The notes beneath the pieces were generated by a model, which saw only the letters and a program-made list of their open reading frames with translations, was not told where the DNA came from and made no database searches. DNA of 52,666 bases from Candidatus Saccharimonadales bacterium (GTDB taxonomy: Bacteria > Patescibacteriota > Saccharimonadia > Saccharimonadales > UBA10212), in NCBI GenBank assembly GCA_025450575.1, contig JANWHE010000009.1:1-52666 (forward strand), written 5' to 3'. Positions within the stretch are counted from its first letter, which is position 1. The number at the start of each line of letters is the position of its first letter. Shown one piece after another: positions 1 through 9,854 of the stretch. A program made the position numbers and the translations under genes.

Positions 1-1
1 G

Positions 2-283
2 ATACTCCGGGAATACTGGGCCTGTCCGGTAGTAGCCTATACCTATGAAGAACAGACGCGGGTGGGAGTGCTGCCGGGCGGTATTTTTAATCTGGATATG
101 CCGATTGATTCAATGTACTATACGGCAGCTATCAGGATGGGCCGCAATGATGTCGGGGCCGGGATAGGCGCCTGGCTGCCGGAAGAGAAAGTGCTGCTGA
201 AACCACGCGACGCCGTCATAAGAGCCCAAAATGTCCCCATATCGGAATTAGGGGAGCGTTTCCCCGACGCTCCCTTGGTGTAA
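2..283 (+). CDS. C-terminal part of an unidentified protein, truncated by window edge
   Basis: Open frame continues upstream of the listed GTG (ILREYWACPVVAYTYEEQTRVGVLPGG...); no family recognised. Confidence 0.55.
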   Translation: MLREYWACPVVAYTYEEQTRVGVLPGGIFNLDMPIDSMYYTAAIRMGRNDVGAGIGAWLPEEKVLLKPRDAVIRAQNVPISELGERFPDAPLV

Positions 284-315
284 GCAGTCAGATTCGGCTA
301 TACTTATATCCATAA

Positions 316-606
316 ATGAGTAAATTGTCGCGCGACGATGTCTTAAAATTGGCTGCTTTGAGCAAGCTTACTCTCAGTGATGACGAAGTTGAGAAACTGC
401 GCGGCGAGCTGTCGGAAATTTTAAACTACGTGGAGATTCTTAACCAGGTCGACGTCGAAGGCCTGCAGCCGACATACCAGGTAACCGGTTTACAGAACGT
501 TACCCGGCCCGATGAGCCGCGCGACTACGGCTATAAGCCCGAGGACCTTCTAAAAAACGCGCCGGCAGTCCAGGACAACCAGTTCAAAGTGAAGAGGGTG
601 CTGTAA
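316..606 (+). CDS. gatC: Asp/Glu-tRNA amidotransferase subunit C
   Basis: 96 aa, LSRDDVLKLAALSKLTLSDDEVEKLRGELSEILNYVEILNQVDVEGLQPT; upstream of gatA. Confidence 0.93.
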   Translation: MSKLSRDDVLKLAALSKLTLSDDEVEKLRGELSEILNYVEILNQVDVEGLQPTYQVTGLQNVTRPDEPRDYGYKPEDLLKNAPAVQDNQFKVKRVL

Positions 607-2012
607 TGGACTGGCTGCCGATAGCCGATATCGCCGGGAAAGTTCAGAACGGTGAATTAAAGGCCGTCGAGCTTGTCCGCAAATCCCTGGCGGCCATAGA
701 AGAGAATAAAAACCATGACGCGATTATCTCGACCATGGAGGCGCGGGCTTTAGAGCGGGCCGGCCAGATAGATGAATCGCCGACTGGCCGGCTGGCCGGC
801 GTACCGTTTATCACGAAAGATAATTTTTTGACGTTCGGCGGCAAGACCACGGCCGCCAGCAATATTCTGCGGCCGTTCGAGGCGCCCTACCAGGCGACGG
901 CCATCGAAAGATTGGAGGCCGAAGGCGCCATCTGTGTCGCCAAAGCTAACCTGGACGCTTTCGCCCACGGTTCCAGCACCGAGAATTCCGATTGGTTCGT
1001 AACTAAACATCCGGCAGACCCTTCCCGGGTGCCAGGCGGCAGTTCCGGCGGCTCGGCCGCCGCCGTGGCTTTGCGTATGGCGCCCTTCGCGCTGGGGACC
1101 GATACCGGCGGCTCGATCCGCCTACCGGCCAGTTTCTGCGGGGTCGTCGGCTATAAGCCGACTTACGGGCTGGTCAGCCGCAGCGGGGTCATCGCTATGG
1201 CCAGCAGCACCGATGTGATTGGCCCGCTGGCCCGGTCCGTCGATGACGCCGCTCTGGTGTTAGACGTCATGAGCGGCAAAGACGAATTAGATAGCACCAC
1301 AATTGATCGTGACGAAAAGCCTTATAGCGGGGCGCAGGAAGAGATAGCCGGCAAGAAAATCGGCGTCATCAGAGAATATCTGGCCCAAGGCTTGCAGCCA
1401 GGCGTGGAAAAAATAGTCAGAGAATCGATTGATAAGCTTAAGTCCGCCGGAGCGACCGTAGAGGAGGTCAGCTTGCCCAGCCTGCCGCTGGCGTTGGCGG
1501 TCTACTATATAGTCTGTCCGGCCGAAGTCAGCAGCAACCTGAGCCGTTATGACGGACAACGCTATGGCTACAGCTCACCGGACGCCAAAGATTTGGATGA
1601 CAGCTACGAACTCAGCCGCCAGCAAGGTTTTGGCGCCGAAGCCAAACGCCGCATCATGATCGGAACTCACGTATTATCCAGCGGTTACTACGATGCTTAT
1701 TATAAAAAGGCTCAGACAGTCCGTACTAAGATTATTAACGAGTTCGAGGAGGCTTTCGCGAAGTACGATTTTTTGGTCGGGCCCGTGGCGCCGATGACGG
1801 CGTTCAAGATTGGCGAGAGATCCGGCGATCCGCTGCAGATGTATCTGACGGATATCATGACGGTGGCCGCCAATATGTCGGGCAACCCAGCAATAAGCGT
1901 GCCGGCCGGAGAGGCCGAGGGGCTGCCGGTCGGTTTTCAAATTGTCGGCCCGCTGCGCGGCGACCGCCAATTGCTAGGTATAGCTAGAAAATTCGAGGCT
2001 ATAAGAACATGA
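606..2012 (+). CDS. gatA: Asp/Glu-tRNA amidotransferase subunit A
   Basis: Amidase signature PGGSSGGSAAAVALRMAPFALGTDTGGSIRLPASFCGVVGYKPTYG. Confidence 0.97.
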   Translation: MDWLPIADIAGKVQNGELKAVELVRKSLAAIEENKNHDAIISTMEARALERAGQIDESPTGRLAGVPFITKDNFLTFGGKTTAASNILRPFEAPYQATAIERLEAEGAICVAKANLDAFAHGSSTENSDWFVTKHPADPSRVPGGSSGGSAAAVALRMAPFALGTDTGGSIRLPASFCGVVGYKPTYGLVSRSGVIAMASSTDVIGPLARSVDDAALVLDVMSGKDELDSTTIDRDEKPYSGAQEEIAGKKIGVIREYLAQGLQPGVEKIVRESIDKLKSAGATVEEVSLPSLPLALAVYYIVCPAEVSSNLSRYDGQRYGYSSPDAKDLDDSYELSRQQGFGAEAKRRIMIGTHVLSSGYYDAYYKKAQTVRTKIINEFEEAFAKYDFLVGPVAPMTAFKIGERSGDPLQMYLTDIMTVAANMSGNPAISVPAGEAEGLPVGFQIVGPLRGDRQLLGIARKFEAIRT

Positions 2013-2413
2013 CATTCTTTTTACTTGGCGTCATCATATTCGGAGTGGCGGCACTGGCGGTAGTCAGCCGTCTGGCTAAGAGCCGCGCCAAAACCTTAGA
2101 CCAGCAATACTTCCAGGGCCAATGGATGGAACTTTTAGCCCGTGTCAAGACTCCGGAGGGTATGATGCTGGCGGTTATCGACGCCGATAAGCTGTTGGAC
2201 GAAGCCCTTAAACGCCGCCGCTTGAAGGGCAAGACTATGGGCGAACGGCTGGTTTCGGCCCAGCGCCTGATAAGCGACAATGACGCCGTTTGGTACGCCC
2301 ATAAATTGCGCAACCGCTTGGTCCACGAACCTAATGTCCGCTTGAAAAAGAAAGAGGCCCGTAACGCCCTCGAGGGCTTTAGGCAGGGGCTTAGAGACCT
2401 AGGAGCTTTTTAA
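2009..2413 (+). CDS. membrane-anchored small protein with HEPN-like RNRLVH motif, inserted between gatA and gatB
   Basis: N-terminal TM segment, then helical region ending YAHKLRNRLVHEPN; overlaps gatA stop, abuts gatB. Confidence 0.7.
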   Translation: MTFFLLGVIIFGVAALAVVSRLAKSRAKTLDQQYFQGQWMELLARVKTPEGMMLAVIDADKLLDEALKRRRLKGKTMGERLVSAQRLISDNDAVWYAHKLRNRLVHEPNVRLKKKEARNALEGFRQGLRDLGAF

Positions 2414-3862
2414 ATGCCCATTAGCGAAGATATCCGCCGCAAGTATACACCGACCATCGGTATCGAGTGCCATGTCCAGCTGAAAACCAAGACTAAATTA
2501 TTCTCGGCGGCCGGTAATGACGCCCGGGCGGCCGCGCCTAATACGCTGATCAGCCATATCGATACTGCGATGCCCGGCGCTTTGCCGGTGCTGAACGAAA
2601 AAGCTCTGGAGTTAGCCATCCGGGCGGCCTTCGCCCTGAATACCCGGCCGCAGCGGCACAGCTATTTTGAGCGCAAACATTATTTTTATCCCGATTCGCC
2701 GGCTGGCTACCAGATCAGCCAGCTGCACTCGCCGATAATCGTCGACGGCTCCGTGGAGATTACTACCGAAGGCCAGAAAAAATCGATAAGTATCAACCGC
2801 GTCCAGCTGGAGGCTGACGCCGGCAAGACCACCCATCCGGCCGGCGCCGATTATTCGTTGGTAGATTTAAACCGGGCGGGCACGCCACTCTTAGAGATAG
2901 TCAGCGAACCGCAGATCCATAGCCCGGCCGAAGCCAAAGCTTACACCCGGGAGCTTTATCTATTGATGAAATATGCGGATGTCAGCGACGTCGATCTGTA
3001 CCACGGCAATATGCGCTTTGACATCAACATCAGCGTCAGCCCTCAAGCCGATGTTCTGGGAAAGCGCACCGAAGTCAAGAACCTCAACAGTTTCCGAAGC
3101 GTGGAGAACGCCGTGACTCACGAAATAGACCGCCAGATAGAGTTGCTCGAAAAAGGCCGGCCGCCCGAGCAGGAAACCCGCGGCTGGGACGAGGCTAAAC
3201 AAAAGACCGTCCCGCAGCGCCTAAAAGAAGAAGCCCAAGACTACCGCTACATGCCCGAACCGGACATCCCGCCGATTGAACTTGATGATGAATATATCGA
3301 AAAAATCAAATCCAAGATGCCGAAACTGCCGTCAGAGATTCGAGAAATACTTAACAAGTTAAGTATTTCAGACAATGTGGTTGAAGGTGTTTTAGACAAT
3401 GACTCTATCTGCCGGTCGGTAATGGCCCAGATTGATAAAGCCGACGAGATCAGTGCCAAGCGGCTAGTTTTTTGGTTGTTGCAGTCTCAGCGCAAGAACG
3501 AAGATAGAGACTTATCCGACTACGATTTAAACCAAGCTTCCATCATTAAGCTTTCGGCGATGGTCGACGCCGGTCAGCTTAATTCCAACGCCGCCCAGGC
3601 AGTCTTCGATGAGATGATGAACAGTCCGACGGGTCCCGAAGAAATCGCTATCGCTAAAAATTTGATGCAGGTATCGGACGACGCGGAAATTGAAAAAATC
3701 GTAACCGCAGTCTTAGAGAAGAATCCGGCGGCCGCCGAAGACGTTAAGAACGGTGAGCTGAAAGCCATCGGCTTCTTAGTCGGGCAGGTGATGGCCGCCA
3801 GCCAGGGCCAAGCCAATCCGCAAGTCGCCCAGAAGCTAATCAAACAGCAGCTAGGACTGTAA
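2414..3862 (+). CDS. gatB: Asp/Glu-tRNA amidotransferase subunit B
   Basis: TIGIECHVQLKTKTKLFSAA, NRAGTPLLEIVSEPQIHSPAEAKAY, C-terminal YqeY-like domain. Confidence 0.97.
   Translation: MPISEDIRRKYTPTIGIECHVQLKTKTKLFSAAGNDARAAAPNTLISHIDTAMPGALPVLNEKALELAIRAAFALNTRPQRHSYFERKHYFYPDSPAGYQISQLHSPIIVDGSVEITTEGQKKSISINRVQLEADAGKTTHPAGADYSLVDLNRAGTPLLEIVSEPQIHSPAEAKAYTRELYLLMKYADVSDVDLYHGNMRFDINISVSPQADVLGKRTEVKNLNSFRSVENAVTHEIDRQIELLEKGRPPEQETRGWDEAKQKTVPQRLKEEAQDYRYMPEPDIPPIELDDEYIEKIKSKMPKLPSEIREILNKLSISDNVVEGVLDNDSICRSVMAQIDKADEISAKRLVFWLLQSQRKNEDRDLSDYDLNQASIIKLSAMVDAGQLNSNAAQAVFDEMMNSPTGPEEIAIAKNLMQVSDDAEIEKIVTAVLEKNPAAAEDVKNGELKAIGFLVGQVMAASQGQANPQVAQKLIKQQLGL
3344..3369. repeat. 26-bp perfect palindrome GAAATACTTAACAAGTTAAGTATTTC inside gatB (repeat family copy 1)
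   Basis: Direct reading: 12-bp arms around AA; near-identical copies at 12360-12385 and 32711-32736. Confidence 0.9.
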
Positions 3863-3913
3863 AATAAGTAACATATTTGCTGAGCAAGCCATTGTAGGCT
3901 TATACTGCAGATT

Positions 3914-4174
3914 ATGAATACAGCCTCAGAAATACTCGTCATCATCGTCAGTTCGGTTCTGGCTATCTTTTTAATAGTGTTGATTATAGTTTTGATCCAA
4001 GCTTCTAAACTCATCAAGCAAGTTAAGCGAGTCACGGTCCGCGCCGAGAACGTGGCGGATTCCATGGAGGCCGCGGCTTCGGCCTTTGAACGCACGGCCT
4101 CACCGATAGCGATCATAAAAATCATCGGCAACATAATCGACCAAACCACCAGGTCTCGTAAAAGAAAGGGATAA
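3914..4174 (+). CDS. small single-TM protein (DUF948-like)
   Basis: N-terminal hydrophobic helix then amphipathic helix; -10 box TATACT ends 7 nt before ATG. Confidence 0.6.
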   Translation: MNTASEILVIIVSSVLAIFLIVLIIVLIQASKLIKQVKRVTVRAENVADSMEAAASAFERTASPIAIIKIIGNIIDQTTRSRKRKG

Positions 4175-4177
4175 ACC

Positions 4178-4594
4178 ATGGTTTTAAGACGCAAAGAGCA
4201 TATCGGAAGAAAAGTAGCCATCGGTTCGGCTATCGCCGGAGCGGCCGGTTATCTGGCCGGCATCTTGACGGCGCCTAAAGCCGGCAAGCAGACTCGCCAA
4301 GTCATCGCCGACAAGGCCGACGACTTAAAGAACGATACCGAAGGCCAGCTGCAGGAGCTGAACACCGAGCTGAAAGAGCTTATTAAAACGACCAAGGTCA
4401 AGACCGTGGCCTTGAGTTCCAGCGCCCGGGCCGAATTCAACGAAGCCGTAGTTAAAGCCAAAGACGCCCAGAATAAATCAACTCAGGTCTTAAAAGCCGC
4501 CAAAGCCGGCGAAGCCAGTGATCCGGACTTAAACAAGGCGGTCAAACAAGCCCGGATGGCCATCAAGAATCTCGGCAAGTTCTTCAAGAATTAA
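4178..4594 (+). CDS. YtxH-like protein
   Basis: IGRKVAIGSAIAGAAGYLAGILTAPKAGKQTR signature followed by helical region. Confidence 0.7.
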   Translation: MVLRRKEHIGRKVAIGSAIAGAAGYLAGILTAPKAGKQTRQVIADKADDLKNDTEGQLQELNTELKELIKTTKVKTVALSSSARAEFNEAVVKAKDAQNKSTQVLKAAKAGEASDPDLNKAVKQARMAIKNLGKFFKN

Positions 4595-4615
4595 ATCGTC
4601 AAATTTTACTACATG

Positions 4616-4640
4616 GACCGGCCCTTCGGGCCGGTCTTTA
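4616..4640 (+). terminator. Rho-independent-like hairpin
   Basis: GACCGGCCC TTC GGGCCGGTC + TTTA; 9-bp stem directly upstream of dnaE promoter. Confidence 0.7.
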
Positions 4641-4656
4641 AGTTATAATAAAGCTA

Positions 4657-7600
4657 ATGAAAAGTCCGGGGGAGACGCTGAAGCCTAAGGATTATGTGCA
4701 TCTGCATAATCATACGCAGTATTCGCTTTTGGACGGCCTGACCAAAGTCCCGGCCCTAGTGGACCGGGTGAAAAAGCTCGGCATGGACGCGGTTGCCGTC
4801 ACCGACCATGGAACCATGAGCGCCACCATAGAATTCTATAAAGCCGCCAGGGAGACCGGCATCAAGCCGATCATCGGCATGGAAGCCTACGTGGCGCCGC
4901 GTTCGCTCCAAGACAAGGACCCGGCTAAGGACCGTCAGTACTACCACTTGACCTTGCTGGCCATGAACAACCAGGGCTATCAGAATCTGATGCGGCTATC
5001 GACAATCGCCAATCTGGATGGATTTTATTATCGCCCAAGGATCGACCACGAACTGTTGGAGAAATATAATGAGGGCCTGATAGTCCTCAGCGGCTGTATC
5101 GGTGGTGAAGTCAGCGACGCTTTGCGCCAGGACCAGTACGACCAGGCTAAAAAGGCGGCCCAGTGGTATAAGTCCGTGTTTGGCGAGCGTTATTATGTCG
5201 AGCTGATGGACCATGGGCACCCCGAACACAGCGTCGTCTGGGAAGAGCAGCAGCGGGTAAACGAAGGTTTGCTCAAACTGGCCGCGGAACTGAAGCTCCC
5301 GGCGGTCGTGACCTGCGACGCGCACTACCTGCTGGAAGAAGACCAGGAGGCCCACGAGATTCTATTATGTGTCCAGACCGGCTCATTCTTATCGGACGAA
5401 ACGCGGTTTTCGCTCAAGGATTTCCATCTGCATGTCGAGGATCCGAAGGAAATAATCAAGCGCTGGGGCAAGGCTCACCCTGATCTTATTAAGAACACCA
5501 GAAAGATCGCCGATTTGTGCGAGGTGGATATCGAACTGGACAAGATTCTGATTCCTAAGTTTCCGACGCCCAAAGGCCGCGGTGAAAAGTCTTACTTGGA
5601 ACTGTTGGTCTGGCAAGGCCTGGCTTGGCGGTACGCCGGATTCCAGCGCCGGGACCTCGGCGGCCTGAGCATCGATGAGGCCAAAAAAACGCTCAGCCCG
5701 GAAATCATCAGCCGCGCGGAATACGAACTGGATGTCGTGAACCGGATGGGCTTTAACGGATATTTTCTGATAGTCCAGGACTTTATAAACTGGGGTAAAG
5801 ACCAGGGTATCGTTTTCGGCCCGGGCCGCGGCAGCGCCGCCAGTTCGATTCTGGCGTACGCGCTGAGAATCACCGAAATCGATCCGCTGGCGTATGATTT
5901 GCTGTTCGAAAGATTCTTGAACCCGGACCGCATCAGTATGCCCGATATGGATATCGATATCCAGGATTCCCGCCGTGACGAGGTCATAGAGTACTGCATC
6001 GAAAAATACGGGCGCGACCGGGTAGCCAATATCGTGACTTTCGGCCGGATGGCGGCCCGCAACTCGGTGCGTGATGTCGCCCGCGTCCTGCAGGTGCCCT
6101 ACGCCGACGCCGATCGGCTGGCTAAGATGATTCCGCCGCCGGTCCAAGGCCGCCATATCCCGCTGGCCAAATCGCTGAAGGAAATCGACGAGCTGAGAGT
6201 CGAAAACGCCAATAACGAGCAATCGCGGCGGGTGTTCGATCTGGCGGTCAGGCTGGAAGGCACTATCCGGAGCCATGGCGTCCACGCCGCCGGCGTGGTC
6301 ATCGCCCCCGATGAAATCGTCAACTACACGCCGCTGGAAATGGCCCAAAAAGGGGTTATCGCCACCCAGTATTCGATGAATCCGATCGAAGAACTGGGTC
6401 TTTTAAAAATGGACTTCCTGGGTCTGTCCAATCTGACAATCATTAAGAATGCGCTGCGTATCATCAAAAAAGTACATGGAGAAGACCTGGATATCAGCCA
6501 GATCCCGCTGGATGATAAGAAAACCTTCGAGCTGTTGCAGAAGGCCGAGACAACCGGTGTTTTCCAGCTGGAGTCGTCTGGCATGAAGCGTTATCTAAAA
6601 CAGCTCAGACCGACGGACTTCGAGGATATCATCGCTATGGTCGCGCTTTACCGGCCGGGGCCGATGCAGTGGATCGATGACTTCATCGCCCGCAAGCATG
6701 GCTTGAAGAAAATCGAATATATCCATCCAGTCATGAAAACCGCTCTGGAAAACACTTACGGCGTGATCGTCTACCAGGAACAGGTCATGCAGATCAGTAA
6801 AGACCTTTGCGGTTTCAGCGGCGGCCAAGCCGACACTTTGCGCAAAGGTATCGCCAAAAAAATCCCATCGGTTCTGGCTAAGATGAAGAAAGAATTCATC
6901 GACGGCGCCGTCCAGCACTCCGGAGCCGATCGCCGTAGCATGGAAAAATTCTGGGGACAACTGGAAGACTTCGCGGCTTACTGTTTCAATAAGGTGCATT
7001 CGGCCTGCTACGGCCTGATCGCCTATCAGACGGCTTACCTTAAAGCCCATTACCCGGACGCCTTCATGGCGGCGCTGATGACCAGCGATTATGACAATAC
7101 CGATCGCCTGGCTATTGAGATCACCGAGTGCAAGCATATGGGCATAGAGGTCCAGCCGCCGGATATCAATGAATCGTTCCACGAGTTCGGCGTGGTGGCT
7201 GGCAAGCAGCAGATCCGCTACGGATTGGATGCCATCAAAAATGTCGGCCACGGCGCCGCCGAGGAAATCCTGCGGGCCAGACAAGAGGCTGGCGGCCGGA
7301 TAAACGATCTCAGCCAATACTGCCAGTTGGTTAACTGCCGGGTCGTCAATCGCAAAGCTCTGGAAAGCCTGGTCAAGGCTGGAGCCTTCGATAGCTTCGG
7401 CGACCGCAGCCTGCTGGTCAACAACATCGATAACATCCTGTCTTTGTCGCAGAAACTGCAGAAAGATTCCGCCAGCGGCCAGGTGGATCTGTTCGGCGAT
7501 TCGCCGGCCAGCCACATGAGCCCAAAGCTGACACTGGAAACCGGCGCCCCAGGACACACTCTGCCGGAACAGCTAAACTGGGAGCGCGAATTGCTCGGTC

Positions 7601-8223
7601 TGTACCTCAGCCATAACCCTCTGGAAAGCTATAGCAAGATTTTAAATTCACTGGCCAAGCCGATTATCTCGATTACCAAAGAGCTGGATGGCCGGACAGT
7701 GACGGTCGGCGGATCAATATCGCAGCTGCGCGAAATTTCCACCAAGAATGGTTCCAAGATGGCCTTCGCCAGGCTAGCCGATACTACCGGCGAGCTGGAA
7801 CTGATCATCTTCCCTAAAACCTATGCCGCGTCCCCCGAGCATTGGCAACGTGATAATATCATCATCGCCAAAGGCCGGGTCGATTTCAGCCGCAGCGACG
7901 AGCCGAAAGTCTTAGTCGAAGAAGCTAAACTGATCAGCGAAGATGACGCTCAGAGTTTCCGGTCGGGGGGCTACGGCGGCGAAGCCGTTCTTTCCGAGAG
8001 CATCAAACAGCGTCTATATATAAGGCTGGAAGATAGTGGCAACCAGCCGCTGCTGCTGACGCTCAAAGAGAAACTGGATGGTCATCGGGGGGATACGGAG
8101 GTGGTTTTAGTCACCGGCGCCCAAAAACAGATAATCAAATTACCGCAGACGATCAATATCAACGAGGAAAGCCTGCGCGAGCTGGCCGGACTGTTCGGCT
8201 CCACCAACGTAGTAGTCCGTTAA
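4657..8223 (+). CDS. dnaE: DNA polymerase III alpha subunit
   Basis: PHP domain HLHNHTQYSLLDG...TDHGTM; catalytic PDMDIDIQDSRRDEVIEY; C-terminal OB domain. Confidence 0.98.
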   Translation: MKSPGETLKPKDYVHLHNHTQYSLLDGLTKVPALVDRVKKLGMDAVAVTDHGTMSATIEFYKAARETGIKPIIGMEAYVAPRSLQDKDPAKDRQYYHLTLLAMNNQGYQNLMRLSTIANLDGFYYRPRIDHELLEKYNEGLIVLSGCIGGEVSDALRQDQYDQAKKAAQWYKSVFGERYYVELMDHGHPEHSVVWEEQQRVNEGLLKLAAELKLPAVVTCDAHYLLEEDQEAHEILLCVQTGSFLSDETRFSLKDFHLHVEDPKEIIKRWGKAHPDLIKNTRKIADLCEVDIELDKILIPKFPTPKGRGEKSYLELLVWQGLAWRYAGFQRRDLGGLSIDEAKKTLSPEIISRAEYELDVVNRMGFNGYFLIVQDFINWGKDQGIVFGPGRGSAASSILAYALRITEIDPLAYDLLFERFLNPDRISMPDMDIDIQDSRRDEVIEYCIEKYGRDRVANIVTFGRMAARNSVRDVARVLQVPYADADRLAKMIPPPVQGRHIPLAKSLKEIDELRVENANNEQSRRVFDLAVRLEGTIRSHGVHAAGVVIAPDEIVNYTPLEMAQKGVIATQYSMNPIEELGLLKMDFLGLSNLTIIKNALRIIKKVHGEDLDISQIPLDDKKTFELLQKAETTGVFQLESSGMKRYLKQLRPTDFEDIIAMVALYRPGPMQWIDDFIARKHGLKKIEYIHPVMKTALENTYGVIVYQEQVMQISKDLCGFSGGQADTLRKGIAKKIPSVLAKMKKEFIDGAVQHSGADRRSMEKFWGQLEDFAAYCFNKVHSACYGLIAYQTAYLKAHYPDAFMAALMTSDYDNTDRLAIEITECKHMGIEVQPPDINESFHEFGVVAGKQQIRYGLDAIKNVGHGAAEEILRARQEAGGRINDLSQYCQLVNCRVVNRKALESLVKAGAFDSFGDRSLLVNNIDNILSLSQKLQKDSASGQVDLFGDSPASHMSPKLTLETGAPGHTLPEQLNWERELLGLYLSHNPLESYSKILNSLAKPIISITKELDGRTVTVGGSISQLREISTKNGSKMAFARLADTTGELELIIFPKTYAASPEHWQRDNIIIAKGRVDFSRSDEPKVLVEEAKLISEDDAQSFRSGGYGGEAVLSESIKQRLYIRLEDSGNQPLLLTLKEKLDGHRGDTEVVLVTGAQKQIIKLPQTININEESLRELAGLFGSTNVVVR

Positions 8224-9243
8224 CTATTGGGTCAGGCCGGCGGTCTGGCTTAAGATGAACAGCAAGCTGGCGATTATTAAAAGTCCGAGATCCGTCAGCG
8301 GATGGCGGATAGCATAGCGCTCGCCTTTTAGCAGATATCGATGAAGAGCCCTGGCGTGGCGCCGGGTCCAGAGCGCGCCGATGATCAGGGCGGCCATAAC
8401 CGAGCCTGCCGTCAAGACGCCGGTCGAAGTCGAGTCGCCGAGCACTAACTGGATACGCGAAGATTTTACCGGCGGGGTTAAGGATGTCCGGGGAGTAATG
8501 GTGGTAGCGGGCTGGGGTTTGGCTTCCGCAGCTGCGGAGGTCGGGGTAGGAGTCGCCGGCTGGCTGCTAGCGACCGGATTGGGTGCGGAAGGCTGGCTGG
8601 CAGCCGGCAGCGGAGCGGTAGTAGCAGCCGCCAGAACTTGGGGTTGGCCATAAAAAGCCACCACTACGGTCATCGGGCCGCCGCCGGCCGCGGTGTAATC
8701 TGGAACATTGGCATAGCCGAAGCCGACTTCTTTATATTCCGGGTCCAGCAGGTTTTCGCGGTGCGGCGGGCTGGCCATCCAGCCGTCGATAGTCGATTGT
8801 TCGTCATTAAAGCCGGTCGCCAGGTTCTGTCCCAGCTTTTGATAAGAATAACCTTGGTTTGTGACCCATATCCACGGGGGATTACCGTCCGGGGTATAGT
8901 GGCTCCAGTAGTCGCGCGCGGCCATGTCATCAGCGTTGGCTTGGGCCGCGGCATCCAGTTTATTATTAAGGCTTAGCGAGGCTACGCCGTTAGCGCTGCG
9001 CGAAGCGTTGGTGTCGGCCAGCAGGCTGCCGATAGTCATGCTGGTGGCGTAGGCCAGGACCCGTCCGCCGGGGTGTTTGGCGTAGGCGGCCAGACTGCCG
9101 CTTTGGATGCAGACCGACAACAGGACGCCGATTATCAGAATAATCGGCAGATACGGCCAATAGACTTTCTCGAACGCCCGTTTGTGGACGTTCTGAGGCT
9201 TGGTCTTGTGGCTGTCGGAATTCCGGTTTTTTATTTTGGCCAT
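8224..9243 (-). CDS. membrane protein with CAP/SCP domain
   Basis: NNKLDAAAQANADDMAARDYWSHYTPDG...WMASPPHRENLLDPEYKEVGFGYA; N-terminal TM, Pro/Thr/Ser/Ala linker, C-terminal TMs. Confidence 0.85.
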   Translation of the reverse strand: MAKIKNRNSDSHKTKPQNVHKRAFEKVYWPYLPIILIIGVLLSVCIQSGSLAAYAKHPGGRVLAYATSMTIGSLLADTNASRSANGVASLSLNNKLDAAAQANADDMAARDYWSHYTPDGNPPWIWVTNQGYSYQKLGQNLATGFNDEQSTIDGWMASPPHRENLLDPEYKEVGFGYANVPDYTAAGGGPMTVVVAFYGQPQVLAAATTAPLPAASQPSAPNPVASSQPATPTPTSAAAEAKPQPATTITPRTSLTPPVKSSRIQLVLGDSTSTGVLTAGSVMAALIIGALWTRRHARALHRYLLKGERYAIRHPLTDLGLLIIASLLFILSQTAGLTQ

Positions 9244-9290
9244 TTTATAAGTGATATTTTAACCTTAACCGATATACCTGTCCAGGAAGG

Positions 9291-9785
9291 CTAGCTGAGT
9301 TGCAGGTGATATAGGGCGATGGCGGCGGCTACCGCCACGTTGAATGATTCCTTGCGGCCGGCCATCGGGATGGCGATGGCCTCGTCGCTGATTCTTAGAA
9401 TGTCCTCTGGGATTCCGTCCACTTCATTTCCGACTATCAAGGCGATATCGTTCTGGGCGGCGTAAGTCCGCAGATCGGCCGCTGCCGGTGTCTGTTCCAG
9501 CGCGGCTACCGTAAAGCCGGCGGCCTTCAATTCGGCGATAAGGCTCTTGATGTCGGGCGCATAATCCCACTTGACCGACCGCTCGGCGCCCAGCGCCGTT
9601 TTATGGATTTGCCGGGCAAGCTTACTTACGACGTGCGGCAGGCGGGAATCATCTTTTTTGGCGGGGTAGGGCGAGTAACCGGTCAGATAGACCTTATCGA
9701 TCCCTAGCCCCTCGGCCGTCCGCAGCAGGCTGCCAACATTATGGGCCGAGCGGATATCGTGAGCCACCAAAACTAACCGTCGCAT
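9291..9785 (-). CDS. SpoU/TrmH-family RNA methyltransferase
   Basis: DIRSAHNVGSLLRTAEGLG, NEVDGIPEDIL, AIPMAGRKESFNVAVAAAIALY. Confidence 0.93.
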   Translation of the reverse strand: MRRLVLVAHDIRSAHNVGSLLRTAEGLGIDKVYLTGYSPYPAKKDDSRLPHVVSKLARQIHKTALGAERSVKWDYAPDIKSLIAELKAAGFTVAALEQTPAAADLRTYAAQNDIALIVGNEVDGIPEDILRISDEAIAIPMAGRKESFNVAVAAAIALYHLQLS

Positions 9786-9854
9786 ACCAGCAGTTTAGGT
9801 GTTAGCCGAACGGATGTCTACCTCTTAGTAGCCGCTTATGTTTTAATTAGTGAT

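Noticed and set aside
252-274. Hairpin GGGAGCGT-TTCCCCG-ACGCTCCC at end of first CDS as terminator
   Set aside because: Strong stem but no T-tract and overlaps coding sequence; function undecidable, so not listed as a feature.
3344-3369. gatB palindrome as an intrinsic terminator
   Set aside because: Lies in the middle of an intact CDS, has no T-tract, and recurs inside two other genes.
5389-6348. Long minus-strand ORF opposite dnaE (319 aa)
   Set aside because: Shadow frame of a high-confidence dnaE; composition (His/Asp/Val rich, no motifs) is typical of antisense of GC-rich coding DNA.
6595-7557. 320-aa minus-strand ORF opposite dnaE
   Set aside because: Same reason; fully nested antisense to dnaE with no recognisable domain.
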